Shown: one piece after another, positions 21,690-21,904 of the stretch
Numbering within the stretch: the first letter of the stretch is position 1
How the letters are laid out: each line of letters opens with the position of its first letter
NCBI GenBank assembly: GCA_900313345.1
Contig: OMQW01000018.1
Location: 1 to 21,904, forward strand
Direction: 5' to 3'
Length of the DNA stretch: 21,904 nucleotides
Origin: an uncultured Eubacteriales bacterium
GTDB taxonomy: Bacteria > Bacillota_I > Bacilli_A > RF39 > UBA660
The notes under the pieces: generated by a model
Seen by the model: only the letters and a program-made list of their open reading frames with translations
Databases searched by the model: none
Told to the model about the DNA's origin: nothing
Translations under genes and position numbers: made by a program

Positions 21690-21716
21690 AAAAGTATAAC
21701 TTATGTTATACTTTTA
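21690..21716 (+). terminator. Terminator after trxB, overlapping the tRNA promoter
   Basis: AAAAGTATAAC (21690-21700) pairs with GTTATACTTTT (21705-21715) around a TTAT loop. The T run is short, and the right arm contains a -10-like TATACT. Confidence 0.65.
21704..21712 (+). promoter_or_regulatory. Extended -10 promoter of tRNA-Leu
   Basis: TGTTATACT fits TGnTATAAT with one mismatch. It would start transcription near 21719, two bases before the mature tRNA. A weak TTTAAA at 21684-21689 gives a 17-bp spacer. The element lies inside the right arm of the trxB terminator. Confidence 0.5.
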
Positions 21717-21720
21717 TTAT

Positions 21721-21805
21721 GCCTCTATGGTGAAATTGGTAGACACGAAGGACTCAAAATCCTTTAGAGTAATCTGTATCGGTTCGAGTCCGATTAGAGG
21801 CACCA
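21721..21805 (+). tRNA. tRNA-Leu (anticodon CAA)
   Basis: This is a class II tRNA with a long variable arm. The acceptor GCCTCTA (21721-21727) pairs with TAGAGGC (21795-21801), followed by discriminator A and an encoded CCA at 21803-21805. The anticodon stem AAGGA/TCCTT holds the loop CTCAAAA, giving anticodon CAA at 21755-21757, which reads UUG. The T-loop sequence GGTTCGAGTCC is typical. The variable stem lies around 21765-21777. Confidence 0.95.
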
Positions 21806-21844
21806 GTGATGAATCTGTTCGAACTATTCGAACTTTATATAGAG

Positions 21845-21868
21845 AGAACTTGCAAAAAGTTCTTTTTT
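21845..21868 (+). terminator. Terminator after tRNA-Leu
   Basis: AGAACTT (21845-21851) pairs with AAGTTCT (21857-21863) around a GCAAA loop, followed by T. Confidence 0.8.
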
Positions 21869-21869
21869 A

Positions 21870-21878
21870 TGTTATTAT
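21870..21878 (+). promoter_or_regulatory. Extended -10 promoter for a gene beyond the window
   Basis: TGTTATTAT, the same 9-mer as before the pyrimidine-nucleoside phosphorylase gene, begins two bases after the tRNA terminator T run. No coding start is visible before the window ends. Confidence 0.4.
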
Positions 21879-21904
21879 GAATATGTCAAGGAAACTTGCA
21901 TAAA

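Noticed and set aside
21817..21833. LexA box at the TTCGAAC repeat
   Set aside because: The copies are direct repeats, not the GAAC-N4-GTTC inverted arrangement of Gram-positive LexA sites.
21703..21903. Open frame across tRNA-Leu
   Set aside because: It covers the tRNA, both terminators and promoters, and has no ribosome site.
1..21904. UGA read as tryptophan (Mollicutes-type code)
   Set aside because: UGA ends spoVAC, scpA and ssb at sensible places, and tryptophan codons are UGG.
1..21904. CRISPR array, insertion sequence or prophage
   Set aside because: No regularly spaced repeats, transposase, integrase or flanking inverted repeats were seen; the content is chromosomal core plus surface and spore genes.

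Overview
The window is very AT-rich and carries Bacillota-type genes: a Gram-positive sufCDSUB operon, rpoZ, recX, scpA/scpB, trxA/trxB and the start of a sporulation locus. UGA is used as a stop (spoVAC, scpA, ssb) and tryptophan is UGG, so the genetic code is standard. Spore genes are present: spoVAC-AD-AE, a SigF/SigG-type sigma factor, a CotD-like coat protein and YjcZ-like miniproteins. My inference is an uncultivated, low-GC, spore-forming member of the Bacilli, related to Erysipelotrichales or RF39-like gut lineages. The exact taxon cannot be fixed from the sequence alone.

Layout. 1-2000: the 3' end of ffh, a CotD-like coat protein, rpoZ and recX, all on the plus strand. 1966-4465: the minus-strand foldase prsA, two plus-strand miniproteins (3123-3334), then a minus-strand pair of a HIT-family hydrolase and an unknown single-pass membrane protein. 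4570-5994: an unknown protein with a beta-rich N-terminus, an acidic linker and a coiled coil. 6071-10408: a tightly packed sufC-sufD-sufS-sufU-sufB operon with an unusually short SufD. 10570-12624: ssb, an XRE-type regulator and pyrimidine-nucleoside phosphorylase. 12687-15385: a surface-adhesin module of a thioester-domain protein with a VPNTA sorting motif, its overlapping sortase and a polytopic membrane protein. 15444-19100: a sporulation block of a DacF-like carboxypeptidase, a sigma factor, spoVAC, spoVAD and spoVAE. 19187-21680: scpA, scpB, trxA and trxB. 21721-21805: tRNA-Leu(CAA).

How the genes work together. The Suf proteins build Fe-S clusters: SufS supplies sulfur, SufU receives it, and SufB, SufC and the reduced SufD form the scaffold. 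The sortase probably anchors the adjacent adhesin to peptidoglycan. The sigma factor and SpoVA proteins belong to forespore development and dipicolinate uptake. TrxA and TrxB form a complete thiol-reduction pair. ScpA and ScpB are the SMC partners in chromosome segregation.

Most notable: the sigma factor reading frame has no ATG, GTG or TTG where its conserved N-terminus must begin, and a good Shine-Dalgarno sequence points to an ATA codon. The same locus lacks spoIIAA and spoIIAB between dacF and the sigma gene. The sortase has no arginine after its catalytic cysteine. Two miniprotein genes at 3123-3334 are too short for most gene finders. Intergenic spaces are compact. Stop codons often lie inside terminator stems, and several promoters of the extended -10 type (TGnTATAAT-like) directly abut or overlap terminators.
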